This document shows, piece by piece, positions 37,285 to 48,780 of a stretch of 64,000 nucleotides of DNA. Positions within the stretch are counted from its first letter, which is position 1, and each line of letters starts with the position of its first letter. The position numbers and the translations under genes were made by a program. The stretch lies in NCBI RefSeq assembly GCF_010389155.1, contig NC_057762.1, forward strand, positions 38,934,055 to 38,998,054, given 5' to 3'. The notes beneath the pieces were generated by a model. The model worked only from the letters and a program-made list of their open reading frames with translations, had not been told where the DNA came from and did no database searches. The DNA is from Erigeron canadensis (lineage: Eukaryota; Streptophyta; Magnoliopsida; Asterales; Asteraceae).

Positions 37285-37581
37285 ATTTTCGTAGTTTTAC
37301 AAAACCCAAACCAAAAGTTTGCATATACACCACATGGCTCGAAAAACTTCGTATCCGTACAAAAAATTCCTAGGCTTACGTACATATAATATACATACAT
37401 TACATAAATATATATATATATATAGGGAAAAAGGAATATTAATATTTTATTATTTCTTGTTTAATGAATAAATGCATGGGCCCCATGATTTTTATGGATT
37501 AAAAAAACAATATATGAGTGTTTCACACCTAAGCTTAGATACCCGACAGCCTTATATTCTCATCCCCCATATATATATATA

Positions 37582-38382
37582 CTAGATTTTAGACCCGTGT
37601 CCAACACTGGACATGGGGTTTACGATATTATCAATATTAGATCTTCATACATTTAATTTATAAAATCTTATAATTTTGAAGATATACGGTTCTAAGTGTT
37701 ATAATGTGCAAGTTGTAGTACAATAATCGCGTGTTCGTCACTTTCATTATTAGCTGAGACATATTGATGGAATTGTTTGACATAGTCATTCCACAAGGCA
37801 CATGCTACAATAATTTTCCTATCATATAAGTTTCTGAAACCAGTTATACCCATAATATAATATTATTACGAAAATATAATTAGGAATTAAAATATAACTA
37901 TACATGTGATCTTGTACTTGACATTCAAGTATATGTATGTGGTCATGATGCGGACTCATTTTCAATCACCTGTCTTATGATAATTAGATAACAATTATGA
38001 TTGTTTTCACTTTATTTGATAACAATTAGGACTCTTGATTTGAGTGACAATTGTAACTTTAAAAAAATTAAATATAAATACTTTTTGTAACTTTTTTTAG
38101 AAAATTTTAAAAAAATCCTCTCAAGTTGATGGTTAAAAATATAAATTAAGTATTGAGAGCTAAAAAGTGTAAATTTTTGATAGAAAACAAAAAAGTGTAA
38201 TCTAATGAGACTTTTTCTACAAATTATTATAAATATTAATATAATAATATATTTGGATAATTATTATTATGATTTTTAATTTATAGTTTATCTAAATGAT
38301 GACATAAGCGAGAGTCAATTTGACAAAATTAAACGATTTGATTGGTTAATAAGTCATTAATTCAACTTTCTTATAGTATATA
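37582..38382 (-). mobile_element. Non-autonomous Helitron, CCCGTGT family
   Basis: On the minus strand the 3' end is a hairpin around ACCCGTGTCC, then AAAATCTAG with host T. The 5' end, TATATACTATAAGAAAGTTG, directly abuts the 3' end of a second copy at 38383. The interior matches the opposite-strand copy at 42932-43747 along its length. No coding capacity. Confidence 0.75.
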
Positions 38383-38450
38383 CTAGATTTTAGACCCGTG
38401 TCAAATACATGGGTTTTACAACATTATTAATATAAGAATTAATATAGGAA
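38383..38450 (-). mobile_element. 3' end of a second CCCGTGT-family Helitron
   Basis: CTAG (38383-38386), then ATTTTAGACCCGTGT and a matching inverted CATGGGT form the family's terminal hairpin. Its 5' boundary could not be found, so only the end is listed. Confidence 0.55.
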
Positions 38451-40590
38451 AAAAAATCGTATAAATGTAAATATACACCTTAAATAGAAAAAAGTAAGTA
38501 CGTAAGTAACTCCAATGCCGTCTTCCACGGGTTTTAGGTCCCAATATCGGCTTTGACGGTGTATGGTGAGTTGGTTATTTGTTTATTGAGTTTATTATAT
38601 TAATAAACTAAACTAAATACACGGAATAATATATAAAGATAATATATCTAAATAGACATAGTTATAGATATAATTAATGTAGAATAATTAGTTAATTAAT
38701 GTTTATGGGGTTATTTAAAAATGGGTCGGCAATATAGTATATATTTAGAATTAGAATCTTTATATAACACTTACACGAATGAATTTAAGTGAATTAAGTC
38801 GATAAAGTTAAATTAATTGAATTAAGTTACATGTTTAATTTTAAAAATTAATAAAATTGAGTATTTTGATTGATCAATTGAAGTTTAATCAGTTGCCTTT
38901 TAGTGTATATATATATATATTAAGATTAAGATACACTAATTAAAAGCAAAAAATGATCGAAACATATGAATGAAACTCCGAGTTGGAGATGAATGAAGAA
39001 ATGATTCAGTACGTAGTTACATGTGGAGGGTTGCTAGTGAGATTTGTAGGGACGGCGTGGCCCTCAAAGTGAAACAACAAAACTAGAAATGATTACTAAT
39101 AATTTGAACTCATTGTATTTCGATTCTGCCTCTATCATATCCCTATCTATATCTTCTCATTAATTATTGACAAATTAAAACCATATATATTTCCAACTCC
39201 GATCTTCAACCAACACATATAATGATATGGTGTTTCTTTAGGAAAAAAAATCGAAGCTAATTAAATTGATCGGAAATAAAAATGATATATATTTCTTTAA
39301 TTTCTAAATATTATCGTTTTGCATTATTGAAATATAAACGTGTGTAAGATTCGTTCATTCGAGCTCCATCTTCAACTCACATGTTGCGAAAATATTGTTA
39401 AGAAAAAGTTTTACGAAGATATATAATATGCATATAACTAATCTTAAATCATTTAATCCTTACTGAAACCAACAACAACAACAAGACCTAATCTTTATAA
39501 ACGGGGTATAAAGGAGATAAGACATAAATACTCTTAATTACTTCTATCCAGTGGTAGAAAAACTGCTTCAAAAGGACCTCCGACTAAAAGTGTAAAGAGT
39601 AGAGAGGGTTTAAAAAATGTAATGATCATACATGTTTGTTGAGTATCACCTAACTACATTACGAGCAGGTAACTACATTACGAACAACAAACATTCTACC
39701 TAATTAATATACTTTTAACACAAATTCTATAATGCATATACAATAGAAACCAGATATTAAACAATATCCTTTATTGAGAACCAAAAATAACATAATTATT
39801 AACAAATATAATAGGTTGGGTGAAGATTTCAAGGACAGACAACTTAGAACATAGAGCGAATAAGGATAAAGAGTTCCCTATATTTTAAATCAACATTTAC
39901 CAACACATCCATGTTACTATCATGTATGTCACAGTACTTTCCCATTTCAAAATTAAATAAAATTGTCAAATGACTTTATTCTAATACTAAGTTAATTGAT
40001 TAACATTATTCCACATTGGAATTTATTACTTAAACTAACCAATTAACTACCTGCATTTACGTATTTAGTCTAGGAATGTAATATATGAAACATTTTGACA
40101 GCCTTTAATTATCTAAATGCTTATGGCTAATTAAACTCTCAAAGAGAATTCACTTCAGACAGGAAAGAAATCATATAGGTAACAGCAGCTGTGTTGACAA
40201 TCATATGTGTTTACACTACAATTTTAAAACTTTGATAGTCAAGAAACTAGAATATTGGACATTAAAATTTCTAGATACGTACATTAATCAATAGAGCTAA
40301 TATCTTGAGTCCTAGCAGTTAAAACTCTTAGAAGATTCTCTAGTAGTTTATAGTTGTTGTAAGGCTAGAATGTTATACATTATATTTTTAACATCTTGTA
40401 AGAAATTTTATTTGTTATATTATAATTTCCTCTGCTATTAAAAAAAATATATTGTGAGTCTTACACTCATTATTGTTATCCCTTACCTTTTCACCCACAC
40501 GTATAGTACTAACTCTCATGTTCTTAAGAGTAATGTTATAAGAGTAAAATTTATGGAAGTAAGACATATCTAATTTATTTAGTTTGATAT
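38451..40590. other. AT-rich intergenic DNA
   Basis: No gene or element ends recognised in about 2.1 kb. Short AACTACATTACGA direct repeats occur near 39650-39690. Around 40480-40520 is a decayed CCTTTTCACCC..ACTAACTCTCAT stretch resembling the 3' end of the 36291 Helitron family. Confidence 0.45.
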
Positions 40591-40595
40591 ATGAT

Positions 40596-41311
40596 TGTTA
40601 GAATATGAACACATAAATAACCATATAATCACGAGTAAGCGTAACGGAAGAAATCGAAACATATATGCAATCAAATTAATTAACAAAAACTAGAATTGAG
40701 TCGTATACCTTATGCAAGCTCCAATAAAAATAATAATAACAAGATTATTATTAATGCTTAGGGTTTAAAGCAAAACCCCTCTACGATCGCACACTAGACA
40801 CCCCGAATAACGTATGCTAATACTCGATCACAAACCAAACAACCTTTTGCTTGAACCTTAAACTTCAAAGTCGAAACCCCTCAAGAAGAAGGAATTTCGG
40901 CCACTTTAAAGCAAGGAAGAAAAAGGAGAGAATTTGCTTATGTGAAAAAGTATATGAAAAAACAAGAATTAAGCATCTATTTATAGGGCTTAATTAGTTT
41001 AATCCTAACTTGGAAAATAAGCAACATAAAGGCTTAAAACAAGTCTTCATGTGCCCCCCCCCCCCCCCCCCTTCATGGGTTTTAGGTCCAAGTCCATTTT
41101 CCGATTTTCACATTTTAATCATCCTCTTTGATCAATTAAATATAACTAACTCTTTAATTATGTTTAATTAATCATTTCGTGATCAAACTAATCAATATAT
41201 TACTTTAATTTATCAATTAATATTATCGAGTTATCGTGTCATTTCGTGTGATCCCGTAGGCTTAAATTATTCCCGTACATACGATTTATAATAAAATATC
41301 ACACTCCAACA
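40596..41311 (-). mobile_element. Copia-type solo LTR with 5-bp duplication
   Basis: On the minus strand it starts TGTTGGAGTGTGATA and ends ATATTCTAACA, with a perfect flanking atgat (40591-40595 and 41312-41316). It holds a promoter-like CTATAAATAG (reverse of 40978-40987) and a run of 18 C at 41054-41071. No internal domain or second LTR. The superfamily is judged from LTR style and the relative at 35294. Confidence 0.85.
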
Positions 41312-41316
41312 ATGAT

Positions 41317-42085
41317 TTCTACGGATAATTCATATTATATCTACCTTCAATCAAAATATGCGTCTTACAAGAAGAAACAAAATAAATAGGAAAAGGAAAA
41401 TGTATTTGTAGAGAAGAGAAAAGAAGCTCGTGGGAATAGTATTGTAGACTGAAAGTCAAAAGAGATGGTGGACACGAATCAAAAGGGGCAGTAAATACGA
41501 CAAGCCACAATTCACAAAGGTTCATGTTCTTTCCTATATCTCTTTTGTCCTATCCTCTGCCTTTCATCGACTCCTTTTGTACCCGTTTCATTTTTAAAAC
41601 AAACAATAGAAGAGAGAGGCATCTCATGACCATCCTTGTAGTTTTAACAAGATACGAATCGCAAGATCGATGAAATACTTTTTATTTCTGTGTCTTTCTT
41701 TCCCTTTTTAAATTACTGACGCACTTAATTGGTAAAAGTGTTTAAAGGAGACCTTAATGAGTTACTCGTACATCATAGGACTTAACAAAAATAGTTTGCC
41801 AACGTACTTTAGAAAAACTGTATATCATAATATACCTTAGATAATCCTAGCTCTAGACCAAGAATTTTATTTTATTTTTTGGTAAAATTTGGATTCAACA
41901 ATCTACCAATAAGCTAAAATTAAAAGGATTACAATTTTCTTTGATCGACATGTGGCGTTATCTCAAAGCGACAAGTGTCGTGTTAAACTAGGATATTTGT
42001 ATCCATATTCAAATTAGACTAGGATATTCAAATTTTAATAAATTTATTATCTTAATTTTAATATTAGTCTTAATAAATGAATTAA
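41317..42085. other. Intergenic DNA
   Basis: A 68-codon minus-strand frame at 41319-41525 has no domain. No gene or delimited element seen. Confidence 0.5.
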
Positions 42086-42931
42086 TATATATACTAAAAG
42101 AAATCAATAGACCAATCACAACTCTTAATTCCTTTAAATTAAGTTATTAAAGATGTGACTAAATTAAATTATTTAAAATTTAAAATTACAAATCGATCAA
42201 ATTTATATTATTTATTAAAAGCTATTACAACTCCCTCGACAAGATTTACATATAGAATTCTTTGATTAATATTTTGAGATCGAGTTAGAAACATTTATGG
42301 GATTTACTACAATTCTTACGGAATTACTATTAGAGTTTCATGCTAACTCCACAACCAATAACATTTTACTAAATTAACACATTCACTTCTTACGACATAT
42401 ATAGATAAATAAATAAATAAGTTTCATAAATTAAATACTCTATAAAACTATATTCAAGTGTTACAACTTCCCACTCTTATCACAAAATTCGTCTTCTAAC
42501 ATTCTCTACGTACCTTTATTTATGGAATCACCACTCAACTTTTAGTCTTTTATTACTAATGGTATCTAATCGATTATCGATCTAATCTAATATAATACTC
42601 CGTATATATAACTTGATGGCGGGATAAAGCATAAAGATCATAAGGTCACGAGTTCAATCCTACAAAAGAAGTTTTATGATATTTATTGAGTTTTTTCATA
42701 AATTGATAATAAATTGGTGTATATAAGTTTTGCCTGTATGATTTAGCTTACATTATTTACATTTGAATATCATGCCTTATCTTTTAAAATATATTTTTAT
42801 ATATTAACCGACAAGTCTTTTTATGTTGTATATATTTATTCTTATTTCCATAATGTCGTAAGTCTTGTGTATACTTATTCTTATTTAATAATGTCTTAAG
42901 CCCGTGTATTTGACACGAGTCAAAAATCTAG
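42086..42931 (+). mobile_element. Non-autonomous Helitron, CCCGTGT family, first of a tandem pair
   Basis: Starts near TATATACTAAAAG and ends with hairpin CCCGTGTATTTGACACGAG and AAAAATCTAG, followed by T. A tRNA-like box B (GAGTTCAATCC near 42650) suggests a SINE fragment inside. The next copy begins immediately, giving a head-to-tail pair. Confidence 0.7.
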
Positions 42932-43747
42932 TATATATTATAAGACAGTTGAACTAATGACTTATTAACCAATCAAATCGCTCAGTGTTATAAAATTGAC
43001 TCTCGCTTATGTCATCATTTAGATTAACTATAAATTAAAAATACTAATAATCATTATCCAAATATATTATTATATTGGTATTTATATTAATTTGTAAAAA
43101 AAGTTTCATTAATTTACACTTTTTTGTTTTAAATCAATAATTTACACTTTTTAACACTAAATACTTAATTTATAATTATTTTTAGCCATCAATTTGAGAA
43201 GTTTCTTCTTAATTTTTTTAAAAACGTTACAAAAAGTATTTATATTTAATTTTTTAAAGTTACAATTGTCACTCAAATCAAAAGTCCTAATTGTTATCAA
43301 ACAATATGAAAATAATCCTAATTGTTATCTAACTATCATAGGATAATGGTTGAAAATAAACATATTCATGTTATGGGCCGTATCATGATCAAACACGTAT
43401 AATTGAATGTAAGTACGAGATCACAAGTATGTTTATATTTTAATTCTTAATAATCTTTCATAATAATATCACATTATGAGTACAATTGGTTTCAAAAAAC
43501 TATATAATAAAAAAATTATTGTAGTATGTGCCTTGTGGAATGACTACGACAAACAATCACATCAATATGTATCAACTAATAATGACAGTGACGAACATGT
43601 GATTATTGTACTACAACTTGCAATGTATAACACTTAGAACTGTATATCTTCATAATTATAAGTTTTTATGAATTAAATTAATGAAGATCTAATATTGATA
43701 ATATCGTAAACCCCGTGTCCAGTGTCAGATACGAGTCTAAAATCTAG
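42932..43747 (+). mobile_element. Non-autonomous Helitron, CCCGTGT family, second of a tandem pair
   Basis: Begins TATATATTATAAGACAGTTG directly at the preceding CTAG terminus and ends in the decayed hairpin CCCCGTGTCCAGTGTCAG..CTAG. Near-collinear with the minus-strand copy at 37582-38382. Confidence 0.75.
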
Positions 43748-43868
43748 GTTAAACTAAATTATCTGTATTTTATTCACAAAATTCAACGAAACAAAATTCT
43801 ATGTAGGATATCTATCGGATATCTATTAGTTTCCTAACTTTTACAAATTCAATGCTATATATATACAA

Positions 43869-45091
43869 CTAGATTAAACTCGCACGTTATGCGAGAAAAC
43901 TGAGAACATAAATAAAAAAAATACAATAACTGATGGTTACATTATTATTCATAATTTATGATAATATAAAAACTGACTGATCAATACAATAAAATTATAG
44001 TTTATGAATATATGATATACGTCAAATATTTAAAAACATGACTAATGAAACATACATATTTTAATTATAAATCATAAAAATCTTTCTTATGATATAATTA
44101 TTAAATATAATAAATATTTTTCAAAAAAATAAACATAATATAAAAACCATCTTATTTGACAAAAGATGATTATCATTGAATAATAGAAAGTTATAATATA
44201 ATGTATGGGAAATGATCTCTACACAACACACATTTACCATACACAACAATATATGCATTAAATAATTGTACAGTACAACTGTTTGATGCATATATTGTTG
44301 TGTATGACAATTTGTGTTGTGTAGGGATCACCTATATAAACATCTCTGTATTTATATAGAAAATAGAAAAATAAACATTAATGATTATGATTATGATTAT
44401 GATTGATAATTAGGATTAAAATTGATGATTAAGATGATACATGGTAACAAGATATACTAATTTAAATGATAAAAATGACACCTCATTAAAAATTCAATGT
44501 GATAAAAAACTAAAAATATCACCTAAGAAAAAACATAATTCCTTTTAATTATATAGAGAAATTAATAGCAATAGTGATACTAATGAAGGATTGAGCTATC
44601 ACATACTTCAATAAGGTTTAATATATAGTTATAGTTAATATAAAAAGGACTTTTTGCTAAGCCCGTTATAAGGTACATATATTTTAAAAGGATGAAAACT
44701 TTTAGATATATGTCAAATGGACTCAAAATAATATTTTTAAAATAAATAAAACAAAACAATATAAGTAAAATATAATTATAATTAATTTAGAATTCAAGTA
44801 AAATATCCAAAATTAGTTCAAACTAAAATTCTTTTGTTAAGAATACCAATAACTATAACTTTGAGATGAAGATATCCATATTAATAAGTCTAAAGAGATA
44901 TACATGGTTTAAACTTTTTATTATTAATTAATGATGTTTATGATAAATGATTAAGAATAATTTAAATGACATGAAATGCTTAAAATTAGGAAATTAATAG
45001 AAATATGACACATAATGAAAAATCCTACATGACATTCTATCATAATTGTCAACTAAGCAAAAAATTATCATCTCTTACTTACATAGAGAGA
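43869..45091 (-). mobile_element. Helitron-like composite
   Basis: On the minus strand the outer ends are TCTCTCTATGTAAGTAAGAG (host A opposite 45092) and CTAG (43869-43872), with terminal hairpin CTCGCACGTTATGCGAG. A second 5'-like end lies near 44558, and about 110 bp next to each 5' end are similar, so two copies may be fused or tandem. It contains the fold-back MITE at 44205-44335. Confidence 0.6.
44205..44335. mobile_element. Near-perfect fold-back MITE
   Basis: TGATC(T/C)CTACACAACACA and ACACAACAATATATGCAT occur as inverted pairs around a loop of about 22 bases near 44258-44282. The arms are about 50 bp with few mismatches, so a transcript would form a tight hairpin. The target duplication was not resolved. 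Confidence 0.7.
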
Positions 45092-45185
45092 TTCAAATTC
45101 AATTTATTGATTTCTTTTAGCATACCACCAACAACTATATAGAAGTTGTAGCTTGCACATCATTTCTACGGTGTATAATTATTTA

Positions 45186-45449
45186 CTAGATGGGTACTCG
45201 CGCGTTATAGCGGGAAAAATAGGTAACGTTCGAGGTGGGATGTGAAGCTAGGGGGAACGAATTATGAGTTAGGGTTATTGCTATGTGTTTGTGTGTGGGG
45301 AGAGATAGAGTATGAAATTTTTGTAAGTGTATTTTAGTCACAGTATATATAATGGAAATATGGATGTATTAAGATATAGAGTAAATTAGACATACCAGAT
45401 TCTTAAAAGTTTAAGGGGGGTGCTAATTTGTTTTATAAGGGAGTATAGA
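45186..45449 (-). mobile_element. Short non-autonomous Helitron
   Basis: On the minus strand it starts TCTATACTCCCTTATAAAAC (host A opposite 45450) and ends CTAG at 45186-45189. A GC-rich hairpin region ACTCGCGCGTTATAGCGGG lies inside the 3' end. 264 bp, no coding capacity. Confidence 0.75.
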
Positions 45450-45698
45450 TAAACACGGTAACTGTATGTTTAATTGCTACATATGTTTAGATTCTCATCC
45501 CATGCAAAATGTCAGAGGTTTTTTTCTACCATTTACGTATAACCTAGAAGTAGTCTCTATACTTTGGCAGGGGTAAGTTATGCCTACATCTTAACCTTCT
45601 TCATACACCGTCGAGTTATTGAGGGTTAAAGCATGCAGAAAACGACAGTGAGCATTTTATTTATTTATTTATTTATATTAGAATTACTTAATAAAAAA

Positions 45699-46706
45699 CT
45701 AACACGTTACCCGCGCAATGCGGCAGTGGTCGTGACGGCAACGATGTTGTGGTGTGGGCGGCTGTTAATGGTAGATAAGGCGTCGAGTGGTGTAGATAAT
45801 TGATTTAAGAGTAATTGATGTCAATGGTTAATGTATATATTTTAAAAGATAAAGGATTGATAGTGTAATTTAATCATCAATGTTAAGTAGGGGTGAGATT
45901 AGGTCGGTTTTGACCTAAAACCGAAACCCGAACCGATACTTTCGGTTTTTGAAAACCAAAAACCATTGGATTCGGTTTATGTTCGGTTCGGTTTGTCGGT
46001 TCCCCGGTTCGTTTGTGTCGGTTTTGGGGTTTTTTTCAATTTTTCTATGTTCTTCCACTAATAACTTGAGAATTGGATCTTTATTACATGATTTGGTCAG
46101 TTGGTTTTATTCATTGGTTTATAATATGTCGAACACTTTCTTTAGATCATATATGGATTCAAATTAATGTAATTGGTTTAAAGCTAGCATTGCATTGTTA
46201 GTGTACATATAAGTTTTTTTTAGTGTACAAACAAGCTCTTTTAAGTAAATGCTGAACGGAAAGCGATTTACGCTTCAAAGTATTAACATCAAGATCTTTG
46301 TGATGGATAGATGCTAGGAAAGTAATAATCTAAAAGGAGTATTTTCACAACAAAAATTATGATAATAAACAGAGCACATATGCATAGATACATATAAATT
46401 AAGATACATATTGTTTGGTTCGGTTTAGTTTTAATCATCGGTTTTTGCGTATGAAACCGAAACTCGAACCGATTTATTCGGTCTTTAGAAAACCAAAACC
46501 AAACAATCCATTGGGTTCGATTTTCGGTTTAATCGGTTAGATTTTTATGGTTTTTTTCGGTTTTTGGTTTTTCAGTTTGGTTTTTGGCTTTTTGCTCACC
46601 CTAGTTAAGGGGTAGTGTAAATAAAAATATTTTAAGGGGTGGTAAGTGAAAATATTACATATTTTTAACACTTTCATAAATAAAATGTTATTTTCTTTAT
46701 AATAGA
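45699..46706 (-). mobile_element. Short Helitron interrupted by a hAT-like element
   Basis: Without the hAT-like insertion (45888-46603 plus duplication) the element is about 286 bp and collinear with the copies at 5081 and 46707. On the minus strand the 5' end reads TCTATTATAAAG at 46706. The 3' end reads TTAG rather than CTAG, the same variant as at 51743. Terminal GC-rich block CCCGCGCAATGCGGC at 45710-45724. Confidence 0.75.
45888..46603. mobile_element. hAT-like non-autonomous element C (TAGGGGTGAG ends), nested in a Helitron
   Basis: Ends TAGGGGTGAG and GCTCACCCTA. The flanks share gttaag (45882-45887 and 46604-46609), shorter than the 8 bp seen in relatives, perhaps through decay. The empty site can be read at 46859-46870 (AATGTTAAGGGGTAGTG). 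Near both ends are dense CGGTTTT, CCGAAACC and CCGAACC motifs. The 72-codon and 106-codon frames overlapping its ends are by-products of these motifs. Confidence 0.8.
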
Positions 46707-47017
46707 CTAGCACGTTACCCGCGCAATGCGGCGGTAGTCGTGGCGGCGACGATATGGTGGTAGATGCGACTATTTGTGGTAGATGAGATGTTGATTGATG
46801 TAGATTATTAATGGGGATATTTAAAAAAATAAAGGATTGATAGTATAACTTAATCATTAATGTTAAGGGGTAGTGTAAGTAAAAAATATTTTAGTGCTAA
46901 ATAAAAATATTACATATCTTAAGGGTGGTAGATGAAAATATTACATGAAAGAGCATTTTAGACATTTTCCCCATGTAACTTTCAACATGGGGTATTTTTT
47001 TTAATAAGTAGTATAGA
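46707..47017 (-). mobile_element. Short non-autonomous Helitron, tandem with the preceding copy
   Basis: On the minus strand it starts TCTATACTACTTATTAAAA (host A opposite 47018) and ends CTAG at 46707-46710. The GC-rich ACCCGCGCAATGCGGCGG block is next to the 3' end. Its terminus touches the 5' end of the neighbouring copy at 46706 with no spacer. Confidence 0.8.
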
Positions 47018-47232
47018 TAGTAGATATCAATTAAAGTCAAACTTTTGAAGTTGTTATATTGTAGTGTCCAATTTATCAATATGTTTATTAACCTAATAAA
47101 ATAACAAAACAATAAACTAACTTATATATCTTTGGTACGAATATTGATTGAGAAATTATTATAAAGAAAAAATTAATCATTTATTTTTATCAAAGTAATT
47201 AAATAATATATTAAAAGATATATATATTTTAA

Positions 47233-48780
47233 CTAGATTAAACCCTGTGCGATGCACAAATAATTACTGTCCATAACGAAAGCTCAAAAAATAGTATTAT
47301 GAGATATGATATATAACCTAAATTGCAATAAAACTAATGTGACAAAATAAAATTGTAACAATTAGGGATCTATATATGTATAAATTTAAAGTTCTCATAA
47401 AAAAACAAATCATACCTTCTTAACAAAGTGTGTACATTTTTTTCTATAAAAAAAGTTTCAAACACGTCATTGCGTTTGATATGGGTTATATCCTTAGTCA
47501 TGGTGATCGATATCATAGAGTATAGGAAAAATTAAAAGATGACAGCAATTTGGATATTATAATAAAATCAATGTATAATCTCTCAATTTATATATTACTA
47601 ATAATAATAAATGTAACTTTGTAACTTGGGGAAGAAAAAATCCATCCATTAAGTCTAAAGAGAATAAGAGATATACATGAAACAATTAATTAAAGTAATT
47701 AAATTAAAACTAAAATAATAGTACATATACATAAACACCATATATTGCAGTCGATCAATAAGAGATTTAAGAGATTTAGAGATATATATGTTAGCATTAA
47801 ATTAAAACTAACATAATACCATATATCCACCATGTATTGCAGCCGATCATTAAGAGATTTACTACATATATAGCTTCTTCTTTTTTTTTTTTGCTTTTTA
47901 ATTTTCTTAATTAATATATATATTAAAAAGAAAGGTACGGAAATACGTGTAAAGAATAGTAACGGGCCAATTTATTTATTTGGGCCCGTTTTCATTTTCT
48001 TAATGGGTCACTTCATTTTCTCTTGGACCCATCTTATATTCTTAATTACAAATTTTGTTTTGATCTTTTAAATTGCTTCCAATTTGTTTACAAAAGATCA
48101 CTTATTTTAATTGCATATTATTATTTTTTAAGTTTGTAACATTTTTAAGATTATCTAATCTTATTAGAAGTGAACTATAACATAGTATATATACACATAA
48201 AAGTAGGGTGTATGTTTAGAATATATACACTTAACCATCTCCGAAAATTTTGTTTGCAATACTTATTAGTTTCAATGTTATTTTGGTTGATGTTTTATTA
48301 TTATGAATTATTTTTGTTTCACTTTCTATTTTCAATGATTTAGGAAATTAGCTTTAATTATGTTTGTATTATTAATTTGTTTTTTTATTTTAAGTATTCT
48401 ACTTTCATACTTATTATCTTTTGGAATCTATATAATATATTAATCTGTTATAAAGTTATACTGTCGATTTTTTCTAATTTATAATTGCTTACTCATTAAA
48501 AAATCAATATCAACTCAGGTTTTGAGCTATATAATATTTCTAATAGCATGTAATAATTTTTACATAGTATATAACACAATAAATATAATATTTCCCGGGG
48601 GCAATGCCCGGGTAACGTATTTCGTTTTAACTAATGATGATTAAGATAAAAAATAGTTTTTAAAGAAATGCTTAAAATTAGAAAATTAATATAAATATTA
48701 CACATAATGAAAATTTTATGACATTCTTTCATAATTGTCAACTAATTAAATTTTTTTTCTCTTTTAGTTATATAGAGAGA
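47233..48780 (-). mobile_element. Helitron carrying an inserted hairpin-ended repeat
   Basis: On the minus strand it starts TCTCTCTATATAACTAAAAG (host A opposite 48781) and ends CTAG at 47233-47236. The terminal hairpin is around CCCTGTGCGATGCACA. Relative of 43869-45091. About 0.7 kb of its 1.55 kb is the inserted repeat at 47911-48626. No coding capacity. Confidence 0.7.
47911..48626 (+). repeat. Hairpin-ended dispersed repeat, unit 3
   Basis: Collinear with 14718-15434: start AATATATATATTAAAAAG, AAGAATAGTAACGGGCC, a GGGCCCG motif at 47981, and end CCCGGGGGCAATGCCCGGG followed by CGTATTTCGTT. It lies inside the Helitron at 47233-48780. Confidence 0.7.

Larger units (their letters stand above)
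32093..37369. mobile_element. Mutator-like element with about 470-bp inverted termini, host to a nest of insertions
   Basis: The two ends are long inverted repeats beginning GAATTTTTTGTACGGATACG. A perfect 9-bp duplication ctaggctta lies outside them (32084-32092 and 37370-37378), the size typical of Mutator elements. The left arm is 32093-32140 plus 34800 to about 35217; the right arm is about 36895-37369. Insertions inside it are a 2.65-kb solo LTR (32141-34794), a copia-type solo LTR (35294-35966) and a Helitron-like element (36291-36708). Without the 2.65-kb LTR and its extra duplication the element is about 2.6 kb. No transposase frame remains, so it is non-autonomous. Confidence 0.85.
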
